The notes: a model not told the origin generated them from the sequence alone. A stretch of 64,000 nt of DNA from Hymenobacter sublimis (GCF_023101345.1 NZ_CP095848.1:3870001-3934000), one strand, 5' to 3'; positions 1 through 10,200 are shown, counted from the first letter of the stretch. Made by a program: numbers and translations.

Positions 1-33
1 TTGCCCATTAACTACCAACTATTAAAAGCAAAA

Positions 34-54
34 CGCCCGGCAAAGGACCGGGCG
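34..54 (-). terminator. intrinsic terminator
   Basis: A perfect 7-bp stem (34-40 with 48-54, CGCCCGG/CCGGGCG) has a 7-nt loop. On the minus strand it is followed by a T-rich tract (complement of 23-33). It lies just downstream of the minus-strand ORF ending at 72, so it ends that transcript. Confidence 0.75.
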
Positions 55-71
55 CTTGCTGAAAGAGAAAG

Positions 72-332
72 CTAGATTACGTTTTCGCGGTTGATTAGGA
101 AAGTGGTGAACAGGGTGTCGGTGTTTTCGCAGGCCCCGGTTACGCCCACAATGTGAGACGTGTTGTGGATGGCTGCGAAGCCTTCCGATTCCGCGTACTT
201 CCGCGCGCCTCGGAACATGGCGTCCCGTGCTTTGATAATGGCCATCCGCTTAGGATCCGTGCTCAGGTTCGCGTTGTAGGTGGCGGTAGGAGCGGCGGCT
301 ACCATCTGCTGGGTGAGGGTGGTGTCGTTCAT
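72..332 (-). pseudogene. truncated class II aaRS-like / asparagine synthetase-like N-terminal fragment
   Basis: This is an 86-residue ORF if started at the ATG at 332; the open frame runs to 548 but the extra part looks non-coding. Residues about 28-75 resemble the motif 1 region of AsnRS-like class II enzymes: a Lys-Arg-Met-Ala-Ile-Ile-Lys-Ala-Arg helix, then GFAAIH, then a segment with GACEN and DTLF. Proteins of this family are usually over 300 residues and carry motifs 2 and 3, which are absent. The frame ends at a stop and a terminator follows at once. The best reading is a stable remnant of an amino-acid-tRNA-ligase-related (asparagine synthetase) gene. A genuine small protein built from the first domain is the alternative. 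The family call rests on recalled consensus only. Confidence 0.45.
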
Positions 333-980
333 GGAATTTACCAGTATGCGTGGGTGGGCGCCAATTTTGCCTGGGCCAGCCAAACCGACTGGACACAAAA
401 AAACCGCTTCGAAAACCGAGGCGGTAAGAGCAGCAAAACCAATAGAAACGAAAGAATTAACGAGGAGAACAGCCTTCCGGTCATCTCGCAGGACGCTTTC
501 GTGAAAAGTCCCGCGCTTCTTCAATGAATGTTGATTGAGGTGAAGCACGTCGCAAAAGTACTACTCCTTCCTACCCCAGCAAGACAACCTAAGTTAACTT
601 TATGTTACCAAAATGTTACGCGGATTTTCTCTTGTGTACTAGCAACTCTTTATAAGCACGCCATACATCCTCTTGTTATTCAGCACATTCCGCATAGCAC
701 AAATAGCCTATTAATGCCCATACGCTATACTTAGCTGACTTTTGCGGGCCTGTAAACAGCAGCTATTCATACTGAGATAACAGGTCTCGTTATTGGAAAT
801 ATTCAACTCAAGGAACTTAGGCTATCCTTATAGTGTACAGAGGCATCCTTTAGGCAAAACATCCTTTATTTCCACAACGCTCTGCGTAAAATGCTGTTTG
901 TACATATAATAGTTATTTTCAGTAGCTATCTTAACAAAATTATAATGGCACAGTTTTTATATCAGCCACCAGGTTGCTGT
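333..980. other. intergenic, no gene seen
   Basis: About 650 bp that becomes clearly AT-rich after about 550. The open frames here are short, lack recognisable motifs and overlap one another. Apart from the promoter candidate at 981 I see no RNA gene, repeat or operator. Confidence 0.5.
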
Positions 981-988
981 TATCTTTG
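981..988 (+). promoter_or_regulatory. Bacteroidota -7 box (TAnnTTTG)
   Basis: TATCTTTG matches the Bacteroidota primary-sigma -7 consensus and lies 48 nt before the ATG at 1037. No clear TTG -33 box is visible at the usual distance. Confidence 0.55.
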
Positions 989-1036
989 TACCACAGGCTT
1001 TTTCCTTTGATTTTCTCATTTTCTTCTCCGTTCCAT

Positions 1037-1606
1037 ATGAAAAAAGTGCTACTAGTTTTGTTGATGGGTGGGATGCTGGCACTAGCGCCGGAAGTACAGG
1101 CCCAGACCGATGCTCCGGCCCCCATTGAATACAGCGAGCGGGTGCCTGCCGACGGGGCCGGTAAAACGGCTCTGTACCATCGGGCTCTGGACTGGACGCA
1201 GAACAAATTTGCGTACGGCCCTAAATCTGGAATGAAGGCGGAAGAGGGTGCCGGCACCGTGCGAGTAACCGGTACCAGCAAGGTGAAGCGAGTTGATAAT
1301 AAGGGGAAAGACCAGGAGGTTACCGTATTATTCGACTTCGTTTTCCGGGCCAACGACAACGGGTATGAGTACAGCGTGGGTTCCTTCCGGGTAGTACCAG
1401 ACCCAAAGCAGCCTTCCCAGATTATTACGTTTGATGAATACCGGACTGAGCTCCGGGCCGATAAAAACAACGAAAAGACGCACAACGAACGCCGACTGAC
1501 GGCCCAAACGTCGTCGTTGGCCTCGGAAGCGGCCATGTCGTTTCGCTCTTACATGAACAGCACGCCGGCCGAAGGACACGTTGGCGTAGCAGGCGGCGAG
1601 CATTAA
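1037..1606 (+). CDS. secreted DUF4468-like protein
   Basis: 189 residues. The ATG at 1037 is chosen because it opens a clean signal peptide (MKK, hydrophobic core, cleavage near VQA-Q at residue 22); the upstream in-frame start would add 21 residues ahead of it. The mature part starts with a Tyr-Ser-Glu-Arg segment, then LYHRALDW and an alternating beta-rich body with VLFDFVFRANDNGYEY. This resembles DUF4468 proteins with a TBP-like fold, which are common secreted or periplasmic proteins of unknown role in Bacteroidota. It is a single-gene transcript with its own promoter box and a strong terminator. The signal peptide is well supported; the family assignment is a pattern match. Confidence 0.7.
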   Translation: MKKVLLVLLMGGMLALAPEVQAQTDAPAPIEYSERVPADGAGKTALYHRALDWTQNKFAYGPKSGMKAEEGAGTVRVTGTSKVKRVDNKGKDQEVTVLFDFVFRANDNGYEYSVGSFRVVPDPKQPSQIITFDEYRTELRADKNNEKTHNERRLTAQTSSLASEAAMSFRSYMNSTPAEGHVGVAGGEH

Positions 1607-1634
1607 GCGGCCCGAATTCCTAGAGTTTTCCATG

Positions 1635-1679
1635 CATGCCAGCGGCCCGGAACCACATGGTTTCCGGGCCGCTGGCATG
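1635..1679 (+). terminator. strong intrinsic terminator
   Basis: A perfect 18-bp stem (1635-1652 with 1662-1679) with a 9-nt loop, followed by TGATTTTTCC. It ends the 1037-1606 transcript. Confidence 0.85.
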
Positions 1680-2090
1680 TGATTTTTCCGGCGGGTAGAG
1701 TCACGCTTAGTTTCAGCGCCATGCAACGCTCACGCACGTACTACTTGCTTACCAGGCCTACCCCTCTACCTAGTGAGAGACGGTTGTTCAACTGCTGAGT
1801 ACTGGTTCAGTTTTTCAGTTCTGGACTGCTACGAGCATTAATGTGCTACTCACTTGCAACGCTCACTTAGGTGCCGCCTCATAATGCGAAAAGCCGCGTT
1901 GCAGCGCGGCTTTTCTACTATCTTCCCCTCAGCCGCCTCTTTACTTCACTCACGGTAAAGGTAGAGGGAGCCGTCTAAAATCCTTGCTCAATTTAGATTA
2001 ATAACCGAATCGTAAAGACAGACGTCAGTCTTTAGACGATGAACGGATTTGACTTGTCGGCGAAGAGCTATTTGACAGGTAGCGCGCTAA
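1680..2090. other. intergenic between terminators
   Basis: About 400 bp without a convincing ORF. It contains a second hairpin at 1889-1914 and two copies of the 11-mer GCAACGCTCAC near 1723 and 1856. No tRNA or known RNA fold was recognised. Confidence 0.4.
1889..1914 (+). terminator. orphan terminator-like hairpin
   Basis: AAAAGCCGCG/CGCGGCTTTT forms a 10-bp stem with a TTGCAG loop, usable on either strand. No annotated gene ends at it: the gene to its left already has a terminator, and the gene to its right has one at 2091-2131. Confidence 0.65.
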
Positions 2091-2131
2091 AAACCAATTG
2101 CCTAGCTCCGGTGGGGCTAGGCAGTTGGTTT
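2091..2131 (-). terminator. intrinsic terminator of the nuclease gene
   Basis: A 16-bp stem with one G-T pair (2091-2106 with 2116-2131), followed on the minus strand by TTTTTAGC. It lies 20 nt past the stop of the endonuclease gene. Confidence 0.8.
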
Positions 2132-2151
2132 CAGCTAATGACGGGTTTCTA

Positions 2152-3033
2152 TCAGCTCGTCGGGCCGTTGTCTACGCGAGCTTCTACTACGCTCTGCACA
2201 GAAGCCGATACGGCCGAGAGGATGTCGTAGCCCGTGGCGGCTTCAATGGCGTCAACAGTGGTGCGGTAAGAACCCCAGGTGGTCAGCAGGCCGTTGTCGT
2301 TGGGGGTGTTGATGGCAATAACGCGGGTGCCGGTGGTTACGCGGGCAGCGTCGCTGCTTCCTTCGGGCAGCACCACAATTACCTTCCATACCTGAGCAGG
2401 AACCGTTACACGGCCGGCATCGAGGGTAGTCGCGTAGCCGTTGGTGCCGGTGCCACCTTTGCCGTAGCTGCCGCAGATGATGTACAGTTCGTTGCCAGCA
2501 TTCACGAGGGTGCGGCAGTAGTTTTCCAGGTTAGCCCAGGTGCGCTGGTTGTTGTTCGGGGCCTGCGGAATCATGTTGCTCATCAGGAAGGTAGCCGTGT
2601 TGTCGGCCACCGAGCCGGTGCGGTCGGCGCTAGGGCAGTTGTGTCCCCGGTCGAAGCCCGAGCCGGTGTAGCTGGTGCTGGTGGGGCGGTACCAGCCCGT
2701 AGGCAGCGTGTTGTCGGGGGCGAAGTTGTCTTGGCGCGGGGTAGAGCCCAGCCACGCGCTGCTCAGGTGCCAGCTTACCCAGTTTGGCGTACCCCGGTCG
2801 CGGTGATACGACATAGCGAACTGCGACTTCGACAGCAAGTAGTTCCAGTAGTTAGCCGAGTTAGCCGTGGCCCCGCTGGGGTTGCCCATTGCCAGGTGAT
2901 TGTCGCGAGTGGCGTCGGCGCTCTGGCTTACTGCGTCCGGAGTAACCGAGGGAGCTACTTCGTTTTTGGAGCAGGACACAACGCAGCTGGTCAGTAAGGC
3001 TAGGCCTAAAACGCGGGAAAAAGTACGGTACAT
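2152..3033 (-). CDS. DNA/RNA non-specific endonuclease, lipoprotein
   Basis: 293 residues from the ATG at 3033, chosen because it opens a lipoprotein signal with lipobox VVSC (Cys21); the longer frame adds 20 unlikely residues. The catalytic motif of the NucA/Serratia nuclease family, DRGH, is at residues 128-131 in GSGFDRGHNCPSADR. The metal-binding Asn region follows (MSNMIPQAP, then WANLEN). The family cleaves single- and double-stranded DNA and RNA with a divalent metal. Here the lipid anchor suggests surface or periplasmic placement, for nutrient scavenging or degradation of extracellular DNA. It is monocistronic with its own terminator. Family and anchoring are well supported; the physiological role is inferred. 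Confidence 0.9.
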   Translation of the reverse strand: MYRTFSRVLGLALLTSCVVSCSKNEVAPSVTPDAVSQSADATRDNHLAMGNPSGATANSANYWNYLLSKSQFAMSYHRDRGTPNWVSWHLSSAWLGSTPRQDNFAPDNTLPTGWYRPTSTSYTGSGFDRGHNCPSADRTGSVADNTATFLMSNMIPQAPNNNQRTWANLENYCRTLVNAGNELYIICGSYGKGGTGTNGYATTLDAGRVTVPAQVWKVIVVLPEGSSDAARVTTGTRVIAINTPNDNGLLTTWGSYRTTVDAIEAATGYDILSAVSASVQSVVEARVDNGPTS

Positions 3034-3222
3034 GTAAACAGGGTTTGGTTGGTGGGATGGAAAGCAGAAGCGAAGTAGGCTCCCGGCTAGCAAAGTTGGT
3101 GAGCCAGAGCTACCCCAATGTTACCCAAATATTATTAATTTCTTGTTTTAATACAATTGTTATACTATGGATATACTCTTGATTGCCTGCATGTTCTGCT
3201 ACCACCGACCCTAAAACGAACA

Positions 3223-3252
3223 GAGCCCCGCTGACCTGCAACAGCGGGGCTC
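3223..3252 (-). terminator. intrinsic terminator
   Basis: An 11-bp perfect stem (3223-3233 with 3242-3252, GAGCCCCGCTG) with an 8-nt loop. It lies downstream of the T9SS cargo gene on the minus strand. The T tract is weak (TGTTCGTTTTA). Confidence 0.6.
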
Positions 3253-3308
3253 CCAGTCCGATAATGATAAAGCGAAAAGGATAGAGTAGGGATAAAAAAG
3301 AGGAAGGG

Positions 3309-5537
3309 TTATTGCCCTCGTATTACTAGGCGTTGGGTGGCCAAACGCTGGCCGGTGGCGTCGCCGAGCACCAACTGGTAGAGGCCAGCGCGTAGGTGTA
3401 GCGCCGAAATCTCCAGGAGCTGCCCCGTCACTTTTTGCTGGCTTACCAGGCCACCTTGCATGTTGTAGATAAACAACTGGTAGTTTCCTTCCGGCAAGGC
3501 GGGTACGGTGGCCTGAATGTTATCGGCGGCGGAAGCTGGGTTTGGGTACACGGCAAAAGCAAGGCTGGCGGTTTTGAGGCTCACGGGCACAACGGCCGAG
3601 TAGGTTTCTTTTCCGTCCAGGTCCACTTGGCGCAGGCGGTAGTACAGCATGGGAACCTGCTGGGCGCCGGCCTCCGCGTCGCGCAGGGTATACTGCCGGG
3701 TTGTGGTGGAAGTGCCAGCCGCCTCTACCTGGCCAATGGGCTCGAAGTCAGCAGTAGCCCGTAAGGAGCGCTCCACTAAAAACAGCTTGCTGTTCAGCTC
3801 GCTGGCCGTTTGCCATACTAAGTTCACGGTGCTACCAGTAGCCCGGGCACTGAAACCCACGAGCTGCACGGGCAAGGGTGCCGGCGCCGTGATGCTGGAG
3901 GGGAAGCCCATGGGCCGGTCCTCCGCAAAACCGTAGTATACCTGCGTATTGTCGAGCAGCGCCACGCCATTGGTCAGCTCAATTTCAACCCAGTCAAAGT
4001 CGCGGGTGGTGCGGAAGGAAACTTCCTGACGACCATCGGCCAGCACTTCTACGCTCAGCAAAGAACTACCCACGGCGCTTTCTACCAGCTCGGCGCCGGT
4101 AGTACCGCTTCCGGTGGCGCTGTGGCTACCCGTGTACGTGTTGATTCGGATGTTAGAAAGCAAGTTGGCATCAAGCAGCCCGGTGCCCAGGCCCAGCACG
4201 GCTCCCGCTACGTTGCCGGCGAGGCCCGGCCCATCGAGGCGGAGCTTGAGGCGGGTAGTGCCGCCTACGCTCAACGCCGTACGTACGGTAGCATAGTTAG
4301 TGGTCTTGTCACGGTCGGCGGCGTTTTGTGGGTTTTGCACCGAGCAGTTCACGCATACCACGCTGCCGTTCACCTGATAGTTGCCGGCCGGCTCCACAAA
4401 CTCCGATATACGGGGCTGCAAGTCGCGGAACACACGGGGCTCCAGGCCGAAACCGTAGAACACCCGCAAATCGTCCAGCACGCTCAACAGCTTGGTTTGC
4501 TGAATCTCTACCCGGTCGTAGGGCTTGGTAGTTGGGAAGCTGACGTTGTACTGCTGGTTACCCAGTACTTCCAGGTTCAGCAGGTTAGCACCGGTCGCCG
4601 ACTCCTGTGGCACGCCGCCTAAGTACGTGGTAACGCGCAGGCCATCGAGCACGGTAGCATCAAGCAGGCTTCCGCTGCCTAGCACAAATCCGGCCTGGTA
4701 GCCGGCTGGCGCAGTGCCTTCCAGTTGCGTTTGCAAGGTAGAAGGGCAGCTCAGGTCAGCCACCGACTTCATAGTGGCGAAGTTGGTTAGGCTCTTGTCA
4801 ACGGCGTTGAGCGGATTGGTAACATTAGAGTTCACACAGACCGTGATGCCATTCTTAACAACACCCGTGCTGTAGTTAGTCGTCCCGGCATTCTCAAAAC
4901 GGGAAGCGTAGCCTTTTGCCGAAGTAATTACGTTAGCGTCGATGGCGTAAGCATAATACACCTTCAAATCGTAGCCCAGGCTTAGGGCCGAAGCCGCTTC
5001 TACCTCAATTTGGTTGAAGGATTTGCTGGCCAGAAACTCCAGCCGAATCTTGCCCGTGTTACTACCCAGCAGCGTGGAAGCAACGGAAGCATCCACCGCT
5101 CTTTCCTCCTGCAGGGTAGAGGTAGTGCCGTTGCGCAGATAGGTCCGGACAACAATCAGGTTGGCCGTATTTAACGACAAGAGGTTCAAGATGGTACCGC
5201 TACGCTCTACCAGTACGCCGGCCCGGTAATTAGCGGGCGCCGTAGTTGCTAAGTTCATGCGTAGCCGCACCGAGCCCGCCAGCGCCGAGGCGGGAACGTT
5301 CATAACTGCCGCCGAGTTGAAGTCGTTATCCGTAGCTAATTCGGGGTTGGTAATTTCGCCGAAGCACGTGGTCAGGCCCAGAAAAGTGGTGCAGGTACGC
5401 GTTACGCGGGCCCCGTCGTTTCCGGTGTTAGAGTAGATGGGGGCGCTAGCAGCCCACGTGGCGCGTGCCCCGGTGCCAAGGAGTAGCGCTGTTGCCAGCA
5501 ACAACGTACGAGCAAGGTGTGAGTAGAAGGGCTTCAT
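3309..5537 (-). CDS. large secreted T9SS cargo protein with three tandem modules
   Basis: 742 residues. A signal peptide (residues 1-30) precedes three repeated modules of about 150-165 residues (roughly 35-200, 215-365 and 380-537). Each opens with an Asn-rich TNPxNAxD/ATV-type segment, continues through an AGxVLGxGxGLLDA-like core in modules 2 and 3, and ends in VYYxFxxD/E. Residues about 555-650 match the Ig/FN3-like spacer usual before sorting domains (LPVQLVGFSA, VWQTASELNS). Residues about 663-742 are a type A sorting domain with VYPNPAS, so the protein is exported by the type IX system and attached to or released from the surface. No catalytic motif is visible; an adhesin or structural role is plausible. 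It is monocistronic, with a terminator at 3223-3252. Confidence 0.85.
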   Translation of the reverse strand: MKPFYSHLARTLLLATALLLGTGARATWAASAPIYSNTGNDGARVTRTCTTFLGLTTCFGEITNPELATDNDFNSAAVMNVPASALAGSVRLRMNLATTAPANYRAGVLVERSGTILNLLSLNTANLIVVRTYLRNGTTSTLQEERAVDASVASTLLGSNTGKIRLEFLASKSFNQIEVEAASALSLGYDLKVYYAYAIDANVITSAKGYASRFENAGTTNYSTGVVKNGITVCVNSNVTNPLNAVDKSLTNFATMKSVADLSCPSTLQTQLEGTAPAGYQAGFVLGSGSLLDATVLDGLRVTTYLGGVPQESATGANLLNLEVLGNQQYNVSFPTTKPYDRVEIQQTKLLSVLDDLRVFYGFGLEPRVFRDLQPRISEFVEPAGNYQVNGSVVCVNCSVQNPQNAADRDKTTNYATVRTALSVGGTTRLKLRLDGPGLAGNVAGAVLGLGTGLLDANLLSNIRINTYTGSHSATGSGTTGAELVESAVGSSLLSVEVLADGRQEVSFRTTRDFDWVEIELTNGVALLDNTQVYYGFAEDRPMGFPSSITAPAPLPVQLVGFSARATGSTVNLVWQTASELNSKLFLVERSLRATADFEPIGQVEAAGTSTTTRQYTLRDAEAGAQQVPMLYYRLRQVDLDGKETYSAVVPVSLKTASLAFAVYPNPASAADNIQATVPALPEGNYQLFIYNMQGGLVSQQKVTGQLLEISALHLRAGLYQLVLGDATGQRLATQRLVIRGQ

Positions 5538-5877
5538 AGAGGGGCAATGAATTGATAATCACTAGGATTAAGGAACCACTGATCCTATACCAATTCCATA
5601 GCCAAACTCATATTAAAGCATCAAAAAATTGATTATCAACAAGTTACTATCAAATGAAAAATGCTATATTGTTTCATTCCGGGATTCCTTTTCTAAAATC
5701 GAGAAAGTTTGGTATCCCCGTTTCTCCCGCTTATACTCGCAGCATTGCGCGATTTTGCCTGTTCTGAGCTATTGAGAACCCTGCTGCCGGAATTGAACAA
5801 TCCCAATGTGTCTGCTTTCTCGAAAAGGGAGTATACCAGGGTATCGCAGTTCCCATGCTATTCCTTCCTCCTTTCCC
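5538..5877. other. divergent promoter region
   Basis: An AT-rich 340-bp gap between the T9SS cargo gene (minus) and the response regulator gene (plus). It holds an 11-bp palindrome TTGATTATCAA at 5629-5639 and a nearby TTGATAATCA at 5553. No clear -24/-12 sigma-54 element and no ORF worth calling is seen. Confidence 0.45.
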
Positions 5878-7245
5878 ATGAGCGTATCTTTACCTGTTTC
5901 CATCTTTATTGTCGAGGACAATGCATGGTACGGTGAGCTACTTGAGTACAAGCTGGCTCAGAACCCGGATTATGTTATCCGTCGGTTTACTACCGCGCAG
6001 GCTTGCTTGGATAACCTAAGCGACAAGCCCGATATTATCACCCTCGACTACTCCCTACCCGATGGGCAGGGCGACCAGGTGCTCCGCCAGATCAAGGAGC
6101 GCCTGCCCGATGTGGCAGTTATTGCTATTTCCGGCCAGGAGGACGTGCGCACGGCCATTGGGTTGCTGCGTCAGGGAGCCTTCGACTACCTGGTGAAGGA
6201 TGAGGAAACTGCCGACCGCCTCTGGAATACCGTGGGCAACATCCGCAAGCAGCTAGAGCTGCGCCAGGAAAACACCCGCCTCAAGGAGCAAATTGGGCAG
6301 AAGTACGACCCACAACGCGCCATTCTGGGCGAGAGCCCCCAGATTAAGCAGCTCTACACCCTCATTGATAAAGCGGCCCGCACGAACATTACGGTTTCCA
6401 TTAGCGGGGAAACGGGCACCGGCAAAGAACTGGTAGCCAAGGCCATTCACTTCCGCTCTGACCGCCGCGACGGAGCCTTTGTGGCCGTAAATGTGGCCGC
6501 CATTCCGCGCGATTTACTGGAGAGCGAGCTGTTCGGGCACGAGAAAGGCTCGTTTACCGGCGCTATCAGCCGCCGAATCGGACGGTTTGAGGAGGCTCAC
6601 AAGGGCACCTTGTTCCTGGACGAAATTTCTGAAATGGACCTGGGCCTGCAAGCCAAGCTGCTGCGGGTGCTGCAGGAACGGGAAGTATCGCGCGTGGGCG
6701 GCAACACCCGTGTACCGTTCGACGCCCGCCTGATGGTAGCTACCCACCGCGACTTGGGCCAAGAAGTAAAAGAAGGCCGTTTCCGCGAGGACTTGTACTA
6801 CCGGCTGCTGGGCTTGCCCATTGTGTTGTCGCCGCTGCGGGAGCGGGGCGACGATATTTTGCTGCTGGCCGATGCTTTCCTGAAGGATTTCTGCTCCCAG
6901 AATAACATGGCCACCTGCTCGCTGTCTGGGGCAGCGCAGCAGAAGCTCTTGCACTATACCTTTCCCGGCAACGTGCGCGAGCTGAAAGCGGTGGTAGAGC
7001 TAGCCGCCGTGCTGGCCGAAGACGACGAGATTCAGCCCCAGGATTTGCCCTTGCGCCACGGCGCCGCGGATACGGCCGCCCCCGACATCATGCCCAATGA
7101 GTCGTTGCGGACGCAGATGGCAGCCATTGTGCAGCGCTACCTCGATGTACACAACGGAAATATTCTGCAGGTAGCGGCCAAACTGCAAATCGGGAAGTCC
7201 ACCATTTATCGTATGGTTCAGAACAACGAGATCCGTATTCGCTGA
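5878..7245 (+). CDS. sigma-54-dependent response regulator (NtrC type)
   Basis: 455 residues from the ATG at 5878; the longer frame adds 24 residues ahead of a canonical receiver start. The receiver (1-120) has acidic residues at VEDN and phospho-acceptor Asp57 in LDYS. The AAA+ domain (about 148-380) has Walker A GETGTGKE (177-184), the sigma-54 contact loop GSFTGA (224-229, Ser for the usual Ala) and Walker B GTLFLDEI (243-250). A C-terminal Fis-type helix-turn-helix lies near 420-455 (NILQVAAKLQIGKSTIYRMV). It activates RNA polymerase carrying sigma-54 when phosphorylated. The hybrid kinase gene starts 23 bp later, so the two form an operon and a likely cognate pair. Confidence 0.95.
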   Translation: MSVSLPVSIFIVEDNAWYGELLEYKLAQNPDYVIRRFTTAQACLDNLSDKPDIITLDYSLPDGQGDQVLRQIKERLPDVAVIAISGQEDVRTAIGLLRQGAFDYLVKDEETADRLWNTVGNIRKQLELRQENTRLKEQIGQKYDPQRAILGESPQIKQLYTLIDKAARTNITVSISGETGTGKELVAKAIHFRSDRRDGAFVAVNVAAIPRDLLESELFGHEKGSFTGAISRRIGRFEEAHKGTLFLDEISEMDLGLQAKLLRVLQEREVSRVGGNTRVPFDARLMVATHRDLGQEVKEGRFREDLYYRLLGLPIVLSPLRERGDDILLLADAFLKDFCSQNNMATCSLSGAAQQKLLHYTFPGNVRELKAVVELAAVLAEDDEIQPQDLPLRHGAADTAAPDIMPNESLRTQMAAIVQRYLDVHNGNILQVAAKLQIGKSTIYRMVQNNEIRIR

Positions 7246-7268
7246 CCTCGGCTGTCAACTGCCATTCT

Positions 7269-10200
7269 ATGAGTTCTATTGGTATCCGTCATTTGGCGCG
7301 CCAGCTGCGTGTAACCCAAAAAGCCTGGCAGCAGGCCCAACACGAAACAAGTGAGGCCCGCCGCCAAGTAGCCGAGCTCAAGGCTCGGTCGCTGGCAGCA
7401 GCGGAGCAGGCTACGGCCCTGTTGGAAACCATGAGCACGGCTATTCTGGCCGAGGACCAGGACCATGGCATTACGCTGCTTAACCAGCGCCTCTGCGACT
7501 TATTTAGTCTACCCCACCCGCCTCGGCACTACCTAGGTAAGCACTCCTCCCTGCTGTACCAGGAAAGCCGGGCCCAGCTGCAAGATGAGCAAGCCGTGCG
7601 CACCCGTAACCAGCAGTTGCAGGCGGGTCAGGAGCGGGTGAGCGGCGAGATTTTTCGGCTGCGCAACGGCATTATTGTGCAGCAAGATTACCTGCCTGTG
7701 GTGCAGAACGGCGTGACCATGCTCCATATCTGGAGCTACGAGGACGTGACAGTGCGCCAGCAGGCTCAGGAGCGGGTGCAGGAGCTTTCCCGCCTAGCTG
7801 AGCAGAGTCCCCAGCCCATTATTCGGTTTAACCGGGAGGCCGTGGCCCAGTATGCCAACCCCGCCGCCAACCCCGCCCTAACGGCCCTCTACCAGCCGGC
7901 AGGAGCGGAGATTGTGCGGCTGCTGCGCCAAGAAATTGCCCTGGCCCTGAGCAGCGGGCAGCTACGCACGGTAGAAAAACGCTTGGGCGACGAATTTTAC
8001 CTCTGGACCATTGCCCCGCTGCTGCAGGAGCAGGAAGCCAACGTGTACCTGACCACCATTACCGCCCGGCGGCGGGCCGAGGCGGAGCTGGTGCGCAACC
8101 AGCTATTCACGGCTCGCATCAACGACACGGTACCTAACATCGTGTTCCTGTTTGATATGGACACCCGGGCCGTACTCTACAGCAACCGCCAAACCGAGCA
8201 AATGCTGGGCTACACGGAAGCTGAAATCCGGGAGATGGGCCCCCAGCTGGCTACCCTACTGGTGCACCCAGAAGATTTGCCGGACTTAGAGCGGAAGCAG
8301 GAAGAAATGCTGCGGCTCGAAGAAGGGCAGGTAGCTCACTCAGAATATCGGTTTAAGCACCGCAACGGAGAGTGGCGGTGGCTTAGCCTGAAGAGCACCT
8401 GCTTTACCCGCCACCCCGATGGTACCGTGTGGCAAGCAGTAGGCTCAGCCGCCGACGTGACGAAACGCCGTATCATAGAGGAAGAGCTGCGCCAAAGCCG
8501 CCTGTTTGTGGAGCGCGTCACCAACACTACTCCCAACCTCATTTACATCTATGATGTAAGAATGAGGTCGAATGTGTACTGCAACCGCTTCGTGGAAACG
8601 ATGCTGGGCTACTCGCAGGAAGACTTGCTGAACATGAGCCCTAGCCTGATGGCTAGCCTAATGCCCATTGCCGAAGCCCGCCGGGTGCAGCAGCATTTCG
8701 AGGAAGTAACCCGGGTTGCGGATGGGGTTATTCTGCACCTGGAGTTTTTTCTTTCGCACCGCAACGGCTCCATCCGCTGGTTGCGCATTAGCAGTACGCC
8801 GTTTGAGCGGGATGAACGCGGCCGGGTTCATAAGATTGTGGGGTCGGCGGAGGACATTACCCGCTGGAAAATCGCCGACGAGCAGCGGCGCTCCGCCAAC
8901 CGGCGACTAGCCGAACAAAACCGGCTGTTCCGGCAAGTAATTGACACGGTACCCAACCTTATCTACCTGAAAGACGGCAATGGCAACTACATTCTGGCCA
9001 ACCAATCGACGGCCCACCTCTACGGCCTCAGCAACGATGCCCTGCTGCAAACGCCGGCCGCCTGGCTGCAGGAGCAATTCCCGGACCTGGTTCGCTACCA
9101 AGCACAGGATGAGCTAGTTATTCAGTCGCGCCAGGAGGTAGCCCACGAGGACACGTTTACTGATGCCCAGGGCGAGGTGCACTGGTTTAATTCCGTCAAG
9201 CGGCCGTTTATTCTGGCCGACGGCACCGTGCAGGTACTTGGGGTTGACAATGATATTACCGAGCTGAAGCGCACGGGTCAGGCCTTGCAGCAAGCCAAGG
9301 AAGCGGCCGAGCAGAACGCCCAGTCGCGCCAAACCTTCCTAACCAACATGAGCCACGAAATCCGCACGCCCATGAACGGCATCATGGGGCTGGCGGAGCT
9401 GCTGTCCAAAACCGACCTTACTGACGAGCAGCGGCAGTACTTGCACCACATCAGGCACTCGGCCGAGAACCTGCTGGTTATCATCAACGACATCCTCGAC
9501 ATGGCCCAGCTCGGCGCCGGTCGGGTTCGGCTCGAATCAATGCCCTTCGACTTGCAGGAAGTGTTGAAGGCCAGCTGCCAGGCCCTCATGCCCAAGGCAG
9601 CCGAGAAAGGCATCAGCTTGCGCCTGCAACTGGCCCCGGGCACTACCCCCGCCTGGGTACAAGGCGACCCGTACCGGCTGCGGCAAATTCTGCTGAACCT
9701 GCTTAGCAACGCCATCAAATTCACCGACAAGGGCCATGTGCTGCTTACCTGCCGCCGCGTCAGTACGCCCACGGCCGAGCCGGAATACCAGTTTTCGGTG
9801 CTGGATACGGGCATTGGTATTTCGGAAGACCAGTTGCAGCAGCTGTTTGAGCCCTTCACGCAGGCGGAGGCCAGCACAGCCCGCGAGTACGGAGGTTCGG
9901 GGCTGGGCCTGAGTATTTCGCGGGGCTTAGTTGAGCTACTGGGAGGCGAGCTGACCGCCGAAAGCCGCTTGCACCATGGCAGCACGTTCCGGTTTACGCT
10001 GGGCTTCGGGGCCGCTACCCCTCCAACTGCCAGCAGTGCCGCCCCGGCGCCGGATTACCAGCGCCTGCGCGGCCGCCGGGTGCTGCTCACCGAAGACAAC
10101 CGCGTTAACCAATTGCTGGTGCAGGTTATGCTCCGGGGCTGGGGCCTGCACGTAGACACGGCCTCTTCCGGCTCGGAGGCGCTGGCCTTGTTCCGGCAGC

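Noticed and set aside
2098..2997. 299-residue plus-strand ORF opposite the nuclease
   Set aside because: No start context or motif; low-complexity Val/Gly/Ala composition of an antisense frame over a clear DRGH nuclease.
5629..5639. FNR box TTGATnnnnATCAA
   Set aside because: The 11-bp palindrome lacks the four-base spacer, so it is only loosely like an FNR site.
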